Of a stretch of 64,000 nucleotides of DNA, positions 53,645-63,980 are shown one piece after another (position 1 is the first letter of the stretch; every line of letters begins with the position of its first letter). Location of the stretch: positions 70,913,470-70,977,469 of the forward strand of contig OX465284.1 of the NCBI GenBank assembly GCA_949987705.1. Direction: 5' to 3'. The position numbers were made by a program, and so were the translations under genes. The notes below the pieces were generated by a model that was not told the origin of the DNA, did no database searches, and was given only the letters and a program-made list of their open reading frames with translations. The DNA is from Thereva unica (Eukaryota > Arthropoda > Insecta > Diptera > Therevidae).

Positions 53645-56407
53645 TCAGGCATTTGCTTTCGGTTCTGTTGACGACAGTTCCTCTCCACAGTCTTTCATCT
53701 CTTCACCCATGATGTTGGTTAATGTGCCTGGCTCTTCGTCGTTGTTGCTACTAACTACTGGTAGTAGAGATAATTTTACTACCGGTCTCTTTAACATTCC
53801 CGTTTTGGTTTGTAATGTTACAACTCTGACCAGTCCATCAGCCCCTGGGTGTGTTGCAACTACTCTTCCAAGAGCCCATCTAGCAGGTGGTAAGTTATCG
53901 TCCTTGATTAATACAAGGTTACCTATTTTCAAATTGTCCTGTTTCTGGTTCCACTTAGTTCGGCATTGTAGCCTACCAATATATTCCATGGACCATTTTT
54001 TCCAGAATTCCTGATACATTCTGTCCAGTCGATCCCATCGCTTTAGTAGATTGGGATTGATTTCTAAATGGTTTCGATCTGGTAGCGACAAAATAGGTGC
54101 GCCTGTCAAAAAATGTCCAGGAGTTAATACTTCTAGATTGTCTGGATCTTCCGATAACGGACATAGGGGGCGGGAATTCAGACATGCTTCTATTTGTGTC
54201 ATTAATGTGGTCATCTCCTCATAAGTTAATCTTGTTTCTCCAATCGCTCTGCGCATATGATGCTTGGTTGATTTCACTCCTGCCTCCCACAATCCTCCGA
54301 AGTGTGGGGATGATGGTGGGATGAAGTGCCACTGTGTTCCATCTTCTCTTAAGGCTTCACTGACTTCTGCTCTATAGGAATGTTGTCGGTGAAGATCGCT
54401 AATTATTCGACTAGCGCCAACGAAGTTTGTAGCATTGTCACTATATACGTGTGCAACAGGCCCTCTGCGGTTGACTAGCCTTTTAAATGCTGCGATGAAT
54501 GCCTTAGATGTGAGGTCCGTTACTACTTCAATGTGCATGGCCTTGGTAGTGAGGCATACGAAAATTGCGATATATCCCTTGTGGGTTCGACTACCTCTGC
54601 CCGTGGTGGCCAGTAGATCAAAGGGACCGGCATAGTCCACGCCAGTATGCGTAAATGGTCGACTGGGAGTAACTCTAGCTTTCGGCAGCATACCCATTAA
54701 TTGCTGTGACATCTGCTTTTTGTATCGATGACATTTGATACATTTGTGAATGTGGCCCTTCACTGCCTTTAGTCCATTCAATATCCAATAGCGTTGACGA
54801 ATTATTTCCAGAGTTAAGGTGTTTCCTCCGTGGAGTGTCTTCTGATGAGCTTCGTCTATGATGAGTGAAGTTATTTCACCCTTGTGAGGAATTATAATGG
54901 GATGTTTTTGGGCATAGTCTAAGGTTGACTTGTCTAACCTTCCACCAACACGTATGAGTCCGTTTACGTCCAGAAAGGGGTTTAGTGTAATCAGTCGGCT
55001 TGACTTTGATAATTCTTGTCCCTTTTTTAGCTTCTCCAGTTCCTCTTTAAAATGTTCTTTTTGAATTATTTGGATTATTGGGGGTAATGCGTTTTCAATT
55101 TCTTCAACCGTGAGAGGACCAGTAATTCGTTTGTTACTAGTCTTCATGCAATTGGTTATAAATCGTTTACAATATGCTATGATCCGCAGTAGCTTTCTCA
55201 ATGATGAATAATTTTGCAACAAGGATTCAATCATATTTCCGTTGACTTCCAATGTTGCAGTGTTGATTACAGCTTTTCTCTGTTCTAAGTCTGTTTCCTC
55301 TATTTCACTTGCTGGATATATAACTTGATCGTTTTTGAGCCACTGTGGACCTTCCCACCACAACGTGTTTGCCTTTAATTTCGAAGGAGATAACCCTCTT
55401 GATGCTATGTCAGCTGGGTTTTCAGCTGATCTTATATGACGCCATAATTCCTTACTAGTTGCTGATTGAATCTCTGACACTCGGTTGCCGACAAAAGTTT
55501 TCCATTTATGTGGGTCCTGGCAAATCCACGATAGTACAATCTTTGAATCTGTCCAGGCGTAATATGGCACATCTGGAATTTCTAAGCTGTCTATGGTTTC
55601 CCGTAATAATTTGGCAAGAAGAGTTGCTCCACACAATTCTAGACGTGGTAGGGCTAATTTTGATTTTAGGGGAGCAACCTTTGTTTTAGCCGTTAGCAAC
55701 GATACTGTTGTTTTTTCTCCACATATCGTTCTGAAGTAAATTGCAGCACTATATGCTTTCTCTGATGCGTCTGAAAATCCGTGCAATTCGTAATGGTGTG
55801 CTTCTCGAGAGTATCCAATCCATCGTGGTACGTGGATTTGCATTAAGCAGGGAAGCTCTGCCTGAATTTTTTCCCATTTTAGACTGACTTCTTGAGGTAG
55901 TGGTTCGTCCCAATCTAGGCCTTCTGTCCATAGTTCTTGGAACATTAGTTTAATACTTATAGTAATTGGTGCTAGTAGTCCTATTGGGTCGAAGATTTTG
56001 GCAGCCTGTGACAATAATTCACGCTTACTTAGGGGTGGTTTATTGTCTTTCGTGTTGACCTTTATTTTGAAGAGGTCAGTAGATGGACTCCAATGCACTC
56101 CAAGTGCCTTTATCGATCTTTCTTGGTCAAAGTCGAACTCTGGGGCAACCTCTCTCAGCTGCCATGGTAGCTTCTGTAGCAATTCCCTGTAGTTACTATT
56201 CCATTTTCTCAAATTAAATCCCCCTTTTTTGAGCGAGGTGATTAATTGAGAACTTATTTCAATTGCTTCTTCTACGGAGTCTCCTCCTGATACAATATCG
56301 TCCACGTAAGTATCTCGCATTATAACTCTTTCTGCTAACGGAAAATCTGTTGATGTATCCTTAGCTAAGTGTTCGAATTGCCAGGAATGGTGCGCTTGCA
56401 GTCCCAT
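53645..56407 (-). CDS. BEL-2 Pol, C-terminal part (RT end, RNase H, integrase)
   Basis: The 920-codon frame continues Pol from the RT active site. It has DTYVDDIVSGGDS near residue 30-40, then IFDPIGLLAPITI and WDEPLP. RNase H follows (HGFSDASEKAYSAAIYFRT near 205). The integrase zinc site is near 520-570 and its core near 590-700 (HTGVDYAGPF, YSDNATNF, GLWEAGVKSTK). A DUF5641-like end follows near 760-890. It overlaps the previous frame by about 46 bp, but the two do not meet in phase. Confidence 0.93.
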   Translation of the reverse strand: MGLQAHHSWQFEHLAKDTSTDFPLAERVIMRDTYVDDIVSGGDSVEEAIEISSQLITSLKKGGFNLRKWNSNYRELLQKLPWQLREVAPEFDFDQERSIKALGVHWSPSTDLFKIKVNTKDNKPPLSKRELLSQAAKIFDPIGLLAPITISIKLMFQELWTEGLDWDEPLPQEVSLKWEKIQAELPCLMQIHVPRWIGYSREAHHYELHGFSDASEKAYSAAIYFRTICGEKTTVSLLTAKTKVAPLKSKLALPRLELCGATLLAKLLRETIDSLEIPDVPYYAWTDSKIVLSWICQDPHKWKTFVGNRVSEIQSATSKELWRHIRSAENPADIASRGLSPSKLKANTLWWEGPQWLKNDQVIYPASEIEETDLEQRKAVINTATLEVNGNMIESLLQNYSSLRKLLRIIAYCKRFITNCMKTSNKRITGPLTVEEIENALPPIIQIIQKEHFKEELEKLKKGQELSKSSRLITLNPFLDVNGLIRVGGRLDKSTLDYAQKHPIIIPHKGEITSLIIDEAHQKTLHGGNTLTLEIIRQRYWILNGLKAVKGHIHKCIKCHRYKKQMSQQLMGMLPKARVTPSRPFTHTGVDYAGPFDLLATTGRGSRTHKGYIAIFVCLTTKAMHIEVVTDLTSKAFIAAFKRLVNRRGPVAHVYSDNATNFVGASRIISDLHRQHSYRAEVSEALREDGTQWHFIPPSSPHFGGLWEAGVKSTKHHMRRAIGETRLTYEEMTTLMTQIEACLNSRPLCPLSEDPDNLEVLTPGHFLTGAPILSLPDRNHLEINPNLLKRWDRLDRMYQEFWKKWSMEYIGRLQCRTKWNQKQDNLKIGNLVLIKDDNLPPARWALGRVVATHPGADGLVRVVTLQTKTGMLKRPVVKLSLLPVVSSNNDEEPGTLTNIMGEEMKDCGEELSSTEPKANA

Positions 56408-59192
56408 AGGTAACAGTCGTTAAATTGAATTCCTTGATGGGTTCGTCTGGAGAATTTCGCCACAGAACACGCTGATAATTTTGATCTCTGACGTCAACCT
56501 TTATTTGACGGTACATTTTTTCAATGTCTGATGTAAATACTACTTTATGTTTTCTCCATCTGATTAAAATTGAGACTAACGTTTGTTGTATCTGTGGGCC
56601 GGTTAATAGAATCTCGTTTAAGTTTTCGTGATTTTGACGTTTGGCGGTACCATCAAATACGACTCTTAGTTTCGTCGTTGTGCTGTCCTCCTTCATTACT
56701 GCATGATGAGGTAAGTAATAGGCTGTATCTATGTGATCAGTTACTGGAATCATGTGTCCGAGCTGCAGGTATTCTTTCATAAACTCCTTATACATGATTT
56801 CGAATGATTTGTTTGTTTTAAACCTTTTTTCCATTTGGAGTAATCGTGCTAAAGCGAGTTCCTTGGATCCTCCCAAATTGGAATCTTCAGGGCTCTTTTT
56901 GAATGGAAGCCTTACAATGTACTGACCGTTAGCTGCTCTTTTATATGTTGTTCTATAGTGAGTCTCGCATATTATGCCCTCAGTTGTTAGAACTGCATTA
57001 GTGGTTAGTTCTTCTAATTCCCAGAATCTGCGTATTTCTTCGTTTAGGCCAACTTCACTGATAAAACATTGTAGGTTTGTGTTTGATGACTCTTGCTCAA
57101 CTTCGCCTGATAGAATCCACCCCAATTCTGTTTCCTGTGCTATGGGAGATCCCGGTGGTCCGCGTAATACATTCCCCAGTAAGATTCTTCCAAATACTTC
57201 TGCTCCGATTATAATATCGATTTTACCAGGGACATCATATTTAGGGTCTGCTAGGGTAAGGTTCTTGGTATGTGTCCACGTTGTTTTTGGAAAGATCCTT
57301 TCAGATGGCAGCAATCTTGTAAGATTTTTTAACACTAGTGCCGTAGTTGTTGTCGAATACTCTGATGTAAATCTTGGTTTAATCGTCAGCTTGATGCATG
57401 CCTTGATGGTTTCTAATGTTGATCCGCCTACGCCAGTTACTTTTGCGGAGATGCGCCTCCTTGATAATTGTAAGCGCTGAACGGCATTTTCTGTTATGAA
57501 GCTTGCTTGAGCCCCTTGATCAACAAGAGCTCGAAGCACTACCAATTTTCCATTTTTTCCAACTGCTGTTACTTCTGCTGTAGCCAGTAGAACGGGGTGA
57601 TGAACTAGGCTCTCTGCTACGTGCGACGATACTTCTGATGATCTCGGGTCCAATGATTGCCCATTTATCCTGCCTTGAGGGTTTACATGGTCAAGATGTA
57701 GTAATGTATGATGTTTTTTACTACACAATTTACAAGTTCTCCAGCTTTTACACTTGTTTACTGCATGGCCCTTTACCAGGCAATTAGCGCATAGTTTAGC
57801 TTTTCGAATTGCCGCATTTCTTTGGAGGGTATTAAGGTTAGCAAATTTATCGCACGAGTAAATTTTATGGTCTGCTTGACAATAGGTGCAGCTTAGTTTG
57901 CCTACTGCACCGTGATGCACCTTCACCTCATTCTTTTTTTCTGACTGTTTGGCTGTGAGGTTAGGTTTCATAGGTTCAATCGACTCCAACCCTTGGAATC
58001 GGTTTTCGAGGAACTCTAGAAATTGTTTCAGATTCTGCAGCTCCCTAGGATTTTTCAATGATTGCTCGTAGATTCTTCGTGTTTCTTTATCAAGTTTCTG
58101 GACCAACAGATGTATTAGCAATGGATCCCAGGTTTTAATGTCAATGTCCAGATTTTTAATTGCCTCTAGGCATTCTAGTGTTGTGTCATGGAGCCCCTTT
58201 AGATTAATGGCTGACTCCTTGGAAAGCTCTGGTTGATTACAGAGCGTTCGCAGTTGTGCTGATACCAGAGTTCTTCTATTGTTGTATCTTCGGTCTAGGA
58301 TTTCCCATGCTGTGTCGTAGTTCTCATTTGTTATACTCAAATGTTGAATTAGCTCTCCAGGTTCGGCTTTTACGTTTGCCTTTAAATAAAACAATTTTTC
58401 AGCCTTTGTAATTCGCCCGTTCTTGTGAATTAGTTCCATGAATAGGCTTCTGAATGATGGCCATTTGAGGTAATCACCACTAAAATTTGGGATATCAATA
58501 CGAGGTAGCTTAACTGCTGAATTGTTATCCATTATTATCGCTGTACTACTTGTCTGTGGTTGTCCTGAAACTGGCTGTCCGGTTGACAGTGACACCTCTT
58601 CCAACTTTTCTTGGAGGTTGATGATGGTGGTCTGATACACGTCCTCTGTTGTAGCAAACATATCTTTCTCAAAATAGTCATCCTTAAATTTCCCTGCGCT
58701 TATTATTTCAGCATGGTTATGAAGTATCATTTCCCAGTAATCATTTAGGAGTTTTATTTTTTGTTTATAGTGAATAGATGATTGTTGTAGTCCGAGTCCC
58801 TCTTGAATAGTTTGTATGTTGCGATTCAGTGTTTCAATTATCCCTGTTTGCTTTTTTATTAGGCGTAGTTGAACTGCAATTTCATCCGAGTTCTTTTTTC
58901 TATCGATTGCTTCTCGAATGATTGTTTCTGCTTGATCTCTTGTTTGCTCGTATAGTGATTCGATTTGACCATAGTAGCTCTCAGTGAAGTACTTATGGTC
59001 GGGGTGCTGATCTTTCATAGCTTCTATTTGGGAGTTGAGCAGTTCGATTTGTTCCCAGGTATGGTTTATTGTTTGTAATCGCGCCTCGCCATATTCCTTT
59101 GTTTTCCTTGCCGAAGAATCCTTGCGTAATTGCGTTGCCACCTTCTGGATTGTTTTTACTAGAAGACTTTGCTGCTTCACCAATGGATCCAT
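56361..59192 (-). CDS. BEL-2 Gag, protease and RT N-terminal part
   Basis: The 943-codon frame starts at the first ATG after the leader. Gag occupies about 1-420, with PRIDIPNFSGDYLKWPSF near 230. Zinc-knuckle clusters follow near 432-490 (CTYCQADHKIYSC, CANCLVKGHAVNKC, CKLCSKKHH). The aspartic protease is near 555 (ALVDQGAQASF). The RT start is near 810-943, including SDIEKMYRQIKVDVRD and TVTYGTASAPFLAIRT. A stop follows just before the YVDD region; the rest of Pol is in another frame. Confidence 0.93.
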   Translation of the reverse strand: MDPLVKQQSLLVKTIQKVATQLRKDSSARKTKEYGEARLQTINHTWEQIELLNSQIEAMKDQHPDHKYFTESYYGQIESLYEQTRDQAETIIREAIDRKKNSDEIAVQLRLIKKQTGIIETLNRNIQTIQEGLGLQQSSIHYKQKIKLLNDYWEMILHNHAEIISAGKFKDDYFEKDMFATTEDVYQTTIINLQEKLEEVSLSTGQPVSGQPQTSSTAIIMDNNSAVKLPRIDIPNFSGDYLKWPSFRSLFMELIHKNGRITKAEKLFYLKANVKAEPGELIQHLSITNENYDTAWEILDRRYNNRRTLVSAQLRTLCNQPELSKESAINLKGLHDTTLECLEAIKNLDIDIKTWDPLLIHLLVQKLDKETRRIYEQSLKNPRELQNLKQFLEFLENRFQGLESIEPMKPNLTAKQSEKKNEVKVHHGAVGKLSCTYCQADHKIYSCDKFANLNTLQRNAAIRKAKLCANCLVKGHAVNKCKSWRTCKLCSKKHHTLLHLDHVNPQGRINGQSLDPRSSEVSSHVAESLVHHPVLLATAEVTAVGKNGKLVVLRALVDQGAQASFITENAVQRLQLSRRRISAKVTGVGGSTLETIKACIKLTIKPRFTSEYSTTTTALVLKNLTRLLPSERIFPKTTWTHTKNLTLADPKYDVPGKIDIIIGAEVFGRILLGNVLRGPPGSPIAQETELGWILSGEVEQESSNTNLQCFISEVGLNEEIRRFWELEELTTNAVLTTEGIICETHYRTTYKRAANGQYIVRLPFKKSPEDSNLGGSKELALARLLQMEKRFKTNKSFEIMYKEFMKEYLQLGHMIPVTDHIDTAYYLPHHAVMKEDSTTTKLRVVFDGTAKRQNHENLNEILLTGPQIQQTLVSILIRWRKHKVVFTSDIEKMYRQIKVDVRDQNYQRVLWRNSPDEPIKEFNLTTVTYGTASAPFLAIRTLS

Positions 59193-59444
59193 GTTGATGA
59201 TTTTTTGTCACTGAATAAATTTGGAATTAGGTGAGGAGGATAATTTGTTGAAGACCGCACAACTTCAACGTTTTATGTCGCGGTTTGGATAGGTTAATTT
59301 AATGGTAATTTGGGGATATTTCAGAGCCTCTGGACACTGTGTTCTAGAGGTTGGTTTATAGGGAAAAAATTATTATTATTTTTTTTTAATATTTTCAGAG
59401 CCTCAAGACACCTTGTTCTAGAGGTTGATTTAATTTATTTAAAA

Positions 59445-59462
59445 ACTTCGCTCGAAGGACCA
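59445..59462 (-). promoter_or_regulatory. BEL-2 primer-binding site, tRNA-Tyr type
   Basis: Read on the minus strand, TGGTCCTTCGAGC matches the first 13 bases of the BEL-1 site. It starts two bases after the 5' LTR, then diverges (GAAG). The likely primer is tRNA-Tyr, with a shorter match. Confidence 0.65.
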
Positions 59463-59464
59463 AA

Positions 59465-59928
59465 TGTTAAACGATGAGGAAACAAAACAACTGATTGTAA
59501 ACAAACAAATGTTAAACGTTGAGGAAACAAAACAACTGAATTTTATATCTTTACACGTTGACTCGTTTATTAAAACTCCCAAACTTCTTATGAGCTAGCC
59601 TAATTTATAGCACCCAAAAGTGCATATATAAACATTATCTTCGATTTTATTCAATAAAAACAACATACATATTGACACTTATTCAAAGTGATGAGTGGAC
59701 AAATAATATCATTACAAAAATTTATTGCCGGTCGCCACACATGACGCATTTAAGTTTATTCACCTGATTATGTTCAGGTGAATAAACTGCTGATTAGACT
59801 ATTATTTAATGTTAATGCACTTACAGGTGAAGTGCATTGATTTAATGCAGCTAAAACAATTTCGTCATGTGTGACTTCCGCTGTGTGCCTTAAGTTAATT
59901 AAAGATTTTTTTATATGTGAGCTGAACA
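59465..59928 (-). repeat. BEL-2 5' LTR
   Basis: Identical to the other LTR except for one visible base near 59900 (A against C near 51680). Confidence 0.95.
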
Positions 59929-59933
59929 ATTTC

Positions 59934-61920
59934 TATTAACATCTTCCACTCATTTAAACTTTTTGTTGAAATTTTTTTGCTTTAAATTTGAATTTCTCTA
60001 ATTACATAATTGATAATTATAATAAAGATATAAAAACGTGTAACAGTTGATGTACAAACACGACGTACTGGAACCAATGCGACTTGTTTTTCAAAATCTT
60101 TCGTCGAACAGAGTTATCTAGATATAGGTAATTGTAGATTACTGTTTTTGAATTTGAGAATGTGAAATTGTTGTATCGGACAATGATCCTAGCTCATGGT
60201 TATTGAAGATTGATATTGTTTTTAACTCTCTGTGTTCTTGTGCTGTTGTTGGTACCTGTAATAAACAGGGAAAATTTAATATTTACAATGATTAATTCAA
60301 TGTGCTAGATCTTTTTTTTTTGGGAATGGTTGGGGCGGATGATTTTATTTCTTCTCAGGGTTCTTAGGTGGTTCATTTCCTTGTCAGCTGATGGTTATCC
60401 ATACTATGAACTGGCAAGGGAACGGACTACCATGACAGGGCTCAAGCGATGCCAGGAGAAGGATGGAACGGATGATGAAATGGCATAGTCACAGGTAAGT
60501 GGTGAACCATAATCCGTATAGGCCCGGCCACACACTCCACGACCCCAACCGGCGAGCTAGTGAACTCCGTGTGGCCGGCAGCATATCCCCCTAACAGTAG
60601 GATCGGCGGTTGGGGAGGATAAGAGTTCTGATTTGGGATTGATTATGTTTGGGATTGCGCTCTTGGTCAGGCTTTTCCGGGCTTCTGGCTGAGGGGGCAA
60701 GACCGCGCATAAATGGCGCCAAGTAGATAGTCGCGCCATTATGCTGTTACAGCATTGTAGCCAGTCTGTCGTTCCATAAAGGAACTTGACGCGACGACCC
60801 ACGCGTTCACCCACTGAGAAGCGACGAGCAGGTCTGATTTCGAGGGCACAAGTCCCTCAAAGTTGGACCAGTTGTTATTTTAGGAACCATGAAGAGGCGC
60901 GTATATGTAGGAGGCCGACAATATGTGCAAAACGTGCAAATGGTCCGATAGTGAGGCTTCAAATAGAGTACGCCAGTTTTTGGATGCTGTCAGAGAGTAG
61001 CCTGCTAGTGAGGGTGAGGTGTAGAACCATTTCCATAAATATACAAAATACATTTCACAAATAATAGAAAATCTGTTGTCATAATTCAGTTGTTTACTTA
61101 GCGCCTTCCCATTACTCCAAACGCTAACTTGTAGGAATGTGGCAATAAACATATTTATTCATGCTTACGTAAAAAGGTACATTCCAATGCTAGATATGTA
61201 TAAAGTTTCGAAGGAAGTAAACAACTGAATTATGACAACAGATTTTCTATTATTTATGAAATGTATTTTGTAAATTGATAATCATAGGTAAAACGAAGAG
61301 TAATGTAATATTGCCATAGATGGTGTTCACTATACTTTGTCATAGATAGAGTGCAATTAAAATATATCAATTTTTTCAAATTCTTGGCGGGTAATTATTG
61401 TATAATTCTTTCAGCAGCATCTCCATGAAAGATGCGTTAGTTTTTCAAGTTATTTTTTTGAATGTTTTCGCGATTCTTCACAATCTCCACTTAATATATT
61501 GTCATCCAGTCTGAAGTGTTATTCAATAGAAAGAATACCAAGAAAAAGCGTAATTAGTGGCTAGTCTCTAGGCACAACATCCCACTAGTTTACCTCTATT
61601 AAGGTCTAAATATTATGTACTAAAAAGTGTTGCCACTAATGTTTTGTTTTTAAGTTATTTCTTAATTTTTGCTCCTACATTACATACTACAAAAATATTT
61701 AATGCTCGTACCTTTTAAACTCTTTGCTAAGTACAAGCTCGTTTATTTTATTTTAGAGCGCTACTTGGTACTTGCTACTTGGGTTTCAGACCCTAGCTTC
61801 TAGACGTTCAGAAAGCAAGATTATGGGGGTTTTAACTTTTTGAGTGGCAATCTATTTTCGGCCCCCTTTGCCCGGGGCAATTCAACCCAATTTCTAACAA
61901 AATGCTTCCTATGCAACTTT
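59934..61920. other. hAT-3 interior, right
   Basis: No recognisable ORF. A GC-rich stretch at 60520-60850 includes GGCCCGGCCACACACTCC and its partial inverse within 60 bp. A 57-bp-arm inverted repeat is listed separately. Confidence 0.4.
61043..61271. repeat. Long hairpin, about 57-bp arms
   Basis: Arms 61043-61100 and 61216-61271 are inverted copies with few mismatches and a 115-bp loop. The core is ATTTCACAAATAATAGAAAA at left and its inverse at right. No target duplication is clear. Could be a small MITE or a structured non-coding segment of hAT-3. Confidence 0.85.
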
Positions 61921-61998
61921 ACTATCGATAGTAAAAGAACCATCGATAGCGCTCGATAGTAGAAAACCATCGATGGTACCGATAGTACTATCTATAGT
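61921..61998. repeat. TATCGATAG subterminal cluster, right
   Basis: ACTATCGATAG, ACCATCGATAG, GCTCGATAG, ACCATCGATGG, ACCGATAG and CTATCTATAG lie within 78 bp, ending 7 bp from the right end of hAT-3. It mirrors the cluster at 40685-40750. Confidence 0.85.
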
Positions 61999-62005
61999 TA
62001 GTCTA

Positions 62006-62579
62006 CTCTGGAGATCAACCGGAAGAGAATTCCAAAGCAAAGTTGCAAAGACAATGAAAGAATGTTGTCCAATCAAAGTATGGAACGTGGAATAATGAAA
62101 TCGTTGTTTCTGAGATATTTGATTTTGTAATACAAACTGGTGAAGGTAAGCAGGTTTGCGGTGGTACAGCTAACAGCTCTAAGATATAAGTAAGAAGAAA
62201 CAATTTACTACCATGAAGTAATAAATACAGCCGACCGTTAACGGTGACAAAGATAATCGAACAGTATACTTTAAACCAAGGCAAATAACTGCACCTAAAA
62301 ACTCTTTACAAAGTATTTAAAGGCAATGTTCATGCAATATAATAAAATGTTATGTTTCAAATAAATATTCTTCAATATCAGAAGACTGCAGTTTTAAATT
62401 ACATATATATTCTTCAGTTGTTGAGCCTTCGTGACCCCTCCCTTTGGGCGCTTGCAGCGCCAGCGGTCGAGAGAATTCTTTCACCAGCTGTACAACCAGG
62501 TTCCGCCACATACTCTAGCACCCGAACCGCAGATTATCGTACAGCCGACGAATCAGTTTCTCAATACCGAACCGACAAT
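62006..62579. other. Unassigned flank
   Basis: Right flank of hAT-3, beginning with its TSD. It is AT-rich and without a recognised gene. Joined with the left flank (40647) it gives one continuous sequence. Confidence 0.4.
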
Positions 62580-63980
62580 TAACAATGTGAAGACTATAAA
62601 ATCGCTGGAAAATTTAAAAGTGGTGGAAATAGATCAAGTTACTGCTGAGATAATTAAAGCCGAAGGTGATGTCATACCACAACGACCTCACGTCCTCATA
62701 ACACACACATCGCAATCGGGTCGTATCCCGTAGGCGTTGGAGAAAGCGATAGTTGTGTCAATTTTGAAGAAAGGTCCGACTGTAAGAATTATCGCGGTCA
62801 ATTAGATTGTCGGAAAAGTATTTACGAAAATCGTACAATCGAGGCTATAGAAACATCACGAGCAAACGAGCCGGAAAGAACAAGCGGGTTTAAACCAGGT
62901 CGAGGATGCATTGATCAAATATTCGCTCTTCGTCAGCTAATGGAAGAAAGAATTTGTTGCCGCAAACGAACTGTCGTCGTTTTCATCGATTTCAAATCCG
63001 TTTTGGATTGCATCCATTGGAACAGCTTGTGGAGAGATTGGAAACCGAATGCATGCCATTGAAATTTTTGCAACTTCTCCAAGGGTCGTACAATGACTCA
63101 ACCAGCAGCGTTCGTAGTCAAAGTGACTTATCCTAAAAATTTCCGATTCAAACAGGTATCCGACAAGGAGACGTCGCTTTGCAACTTTTCTTCAACGAAG
63201 TGATCGACACGGTTATGCCTGAAGCATTCGATGGACGACTCGCAGTTCGATACGATGACCACAATTTCGTAACCGACTTAACGTTCGCCTACGATAGCAC
63301 AATCTTCGTTGACAGGGATGATAAGCAACGGAAAACATTATACATTTCTCGCATCGTCCAGTCATAGGGGTTAAAAATCAATGAGGAAAAGACCAAAGTG
63401 ATGCAACCCAAATTGAACAGGTTCCGATGTTCAAATATATATGGTCATTGGTTGAAGAAAAGAAAGTGGCATCGACGTTCGATGTTCACAGCCGCATCGG
63501 CCTGGTAACAGCAACATTCGCCTTGATCAAGTGGTGCATATGAAAACGAACAAATATTTTTATCAAAACAAAAGTGCGCCTTTACCGAAGGTTGAACCTT
63601 CCGATTCTTCTTTATGGATCTGAAACGTAGACACTACTCAAACCGTACGTTAAGAAGTTCGAGGTGTTCCAAATGCGATGCTTGAGGTAGATCCTCGGTG
63701 TATCACTCCGCGATCGCCTTCGCAACGAGACACTTCGACAAAGAGGCGATCAACAGACACTGATCGAAGAAGAAATGCAAGAACGTCGACTACAGTGGTT
63801 TGGACATGTTTTCCAAACGGATGACCGCATACTACGTAAACTTCTCTGGCGAGACCGTCCCGCAGAATAGAGAAATCAGCGATCTGCCGCGAAGAAACCT
63901 GGCTTAAGAATATCGAGAGCGACTTAAAGAACCAAAGATTATCAACGTCCCGCTTGGACCTCCAGCTAACGGATCAAAGA
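62580..63980 (+). pseudogene. Decayed RTE-like LINE, running to the window end
   Basis: Fragments in three frames follow the order of an RTE-type reverse transcriptase. LENLKVVEIDQVTAEIIKAE lies near 62610-62670. QAGFKPGRGCIDQIFALRQL lies near 62880-62940, followed by a TVVVFIDFKS region. DCIHWNSLW lies near 63005-63035, and a DLTFAYDSTIFVD region near 63270-63315 stands where the YADD box is expected (AYDS here). A C-terminal tail ends near 63960. Many stops and frame changes. It is a different family from the copies at 8070 and 32188, judging by the GFKPGRGCIDQIF block. Confidence 0.75.

Larger units (their letters stand above)
51244..59928 (-). mobile_element. BEL-2: env-bearing BEL/Pao retrotransposon
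   Basis: LTRs at 51244-51707 and 59465-59928 are each 464 bp and differ at one visible position, so insertion was very recent. Element ends read TGTTCAGC...TTTAACA on the minus strand. The duplication ATTTC flanks it at 51239-51243 and 59929-59933. From right to left it carries a primer site, gag-protease-RT start, the rest of pol, and two frames of an envelope-like gene. The layout is that of a retrovirus-like element. One frameshift in pol and one in env make this copy defective unless they are sequence errors. Confidence 0.95.
40655..62005. mobile_element. hAT-3: old hAT enlarged to 21 kb by BEL insertions
   Basis: The outer bases are flanked by CTCTGGAG at 40647-40654 and 62006-62013. 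The ends are TAGAGGTGGATAACTATCCA at the left and the inverse of TAGACTAACTATAGATAG at the right, similar with a small gap (TAGA, then AACTAT..ATAG). Clusters of TATCGATAG-type motifs lie just inside both ends. Subtracting BEL-1, BEL-2 and their duplications leaves about 4.5 kb, a normal hAT size. No transposase motif was recognised in that 4.5 kb, so it may be non-autonomous or badly decayed. The inverted ends are imperfect, so the pairing rests mainly on the TSD and the shared motif clusters. Confidence 0.7.

Noticed and set aside
60525..60600. Short element bounded by GGCCCGGCCACAC and its inverse
   Set aside because: The inverted match is about 12 bp within 70 bp and no target duplication is evident; could be chance in GC-rich sequence or a heavily deleted MITE.
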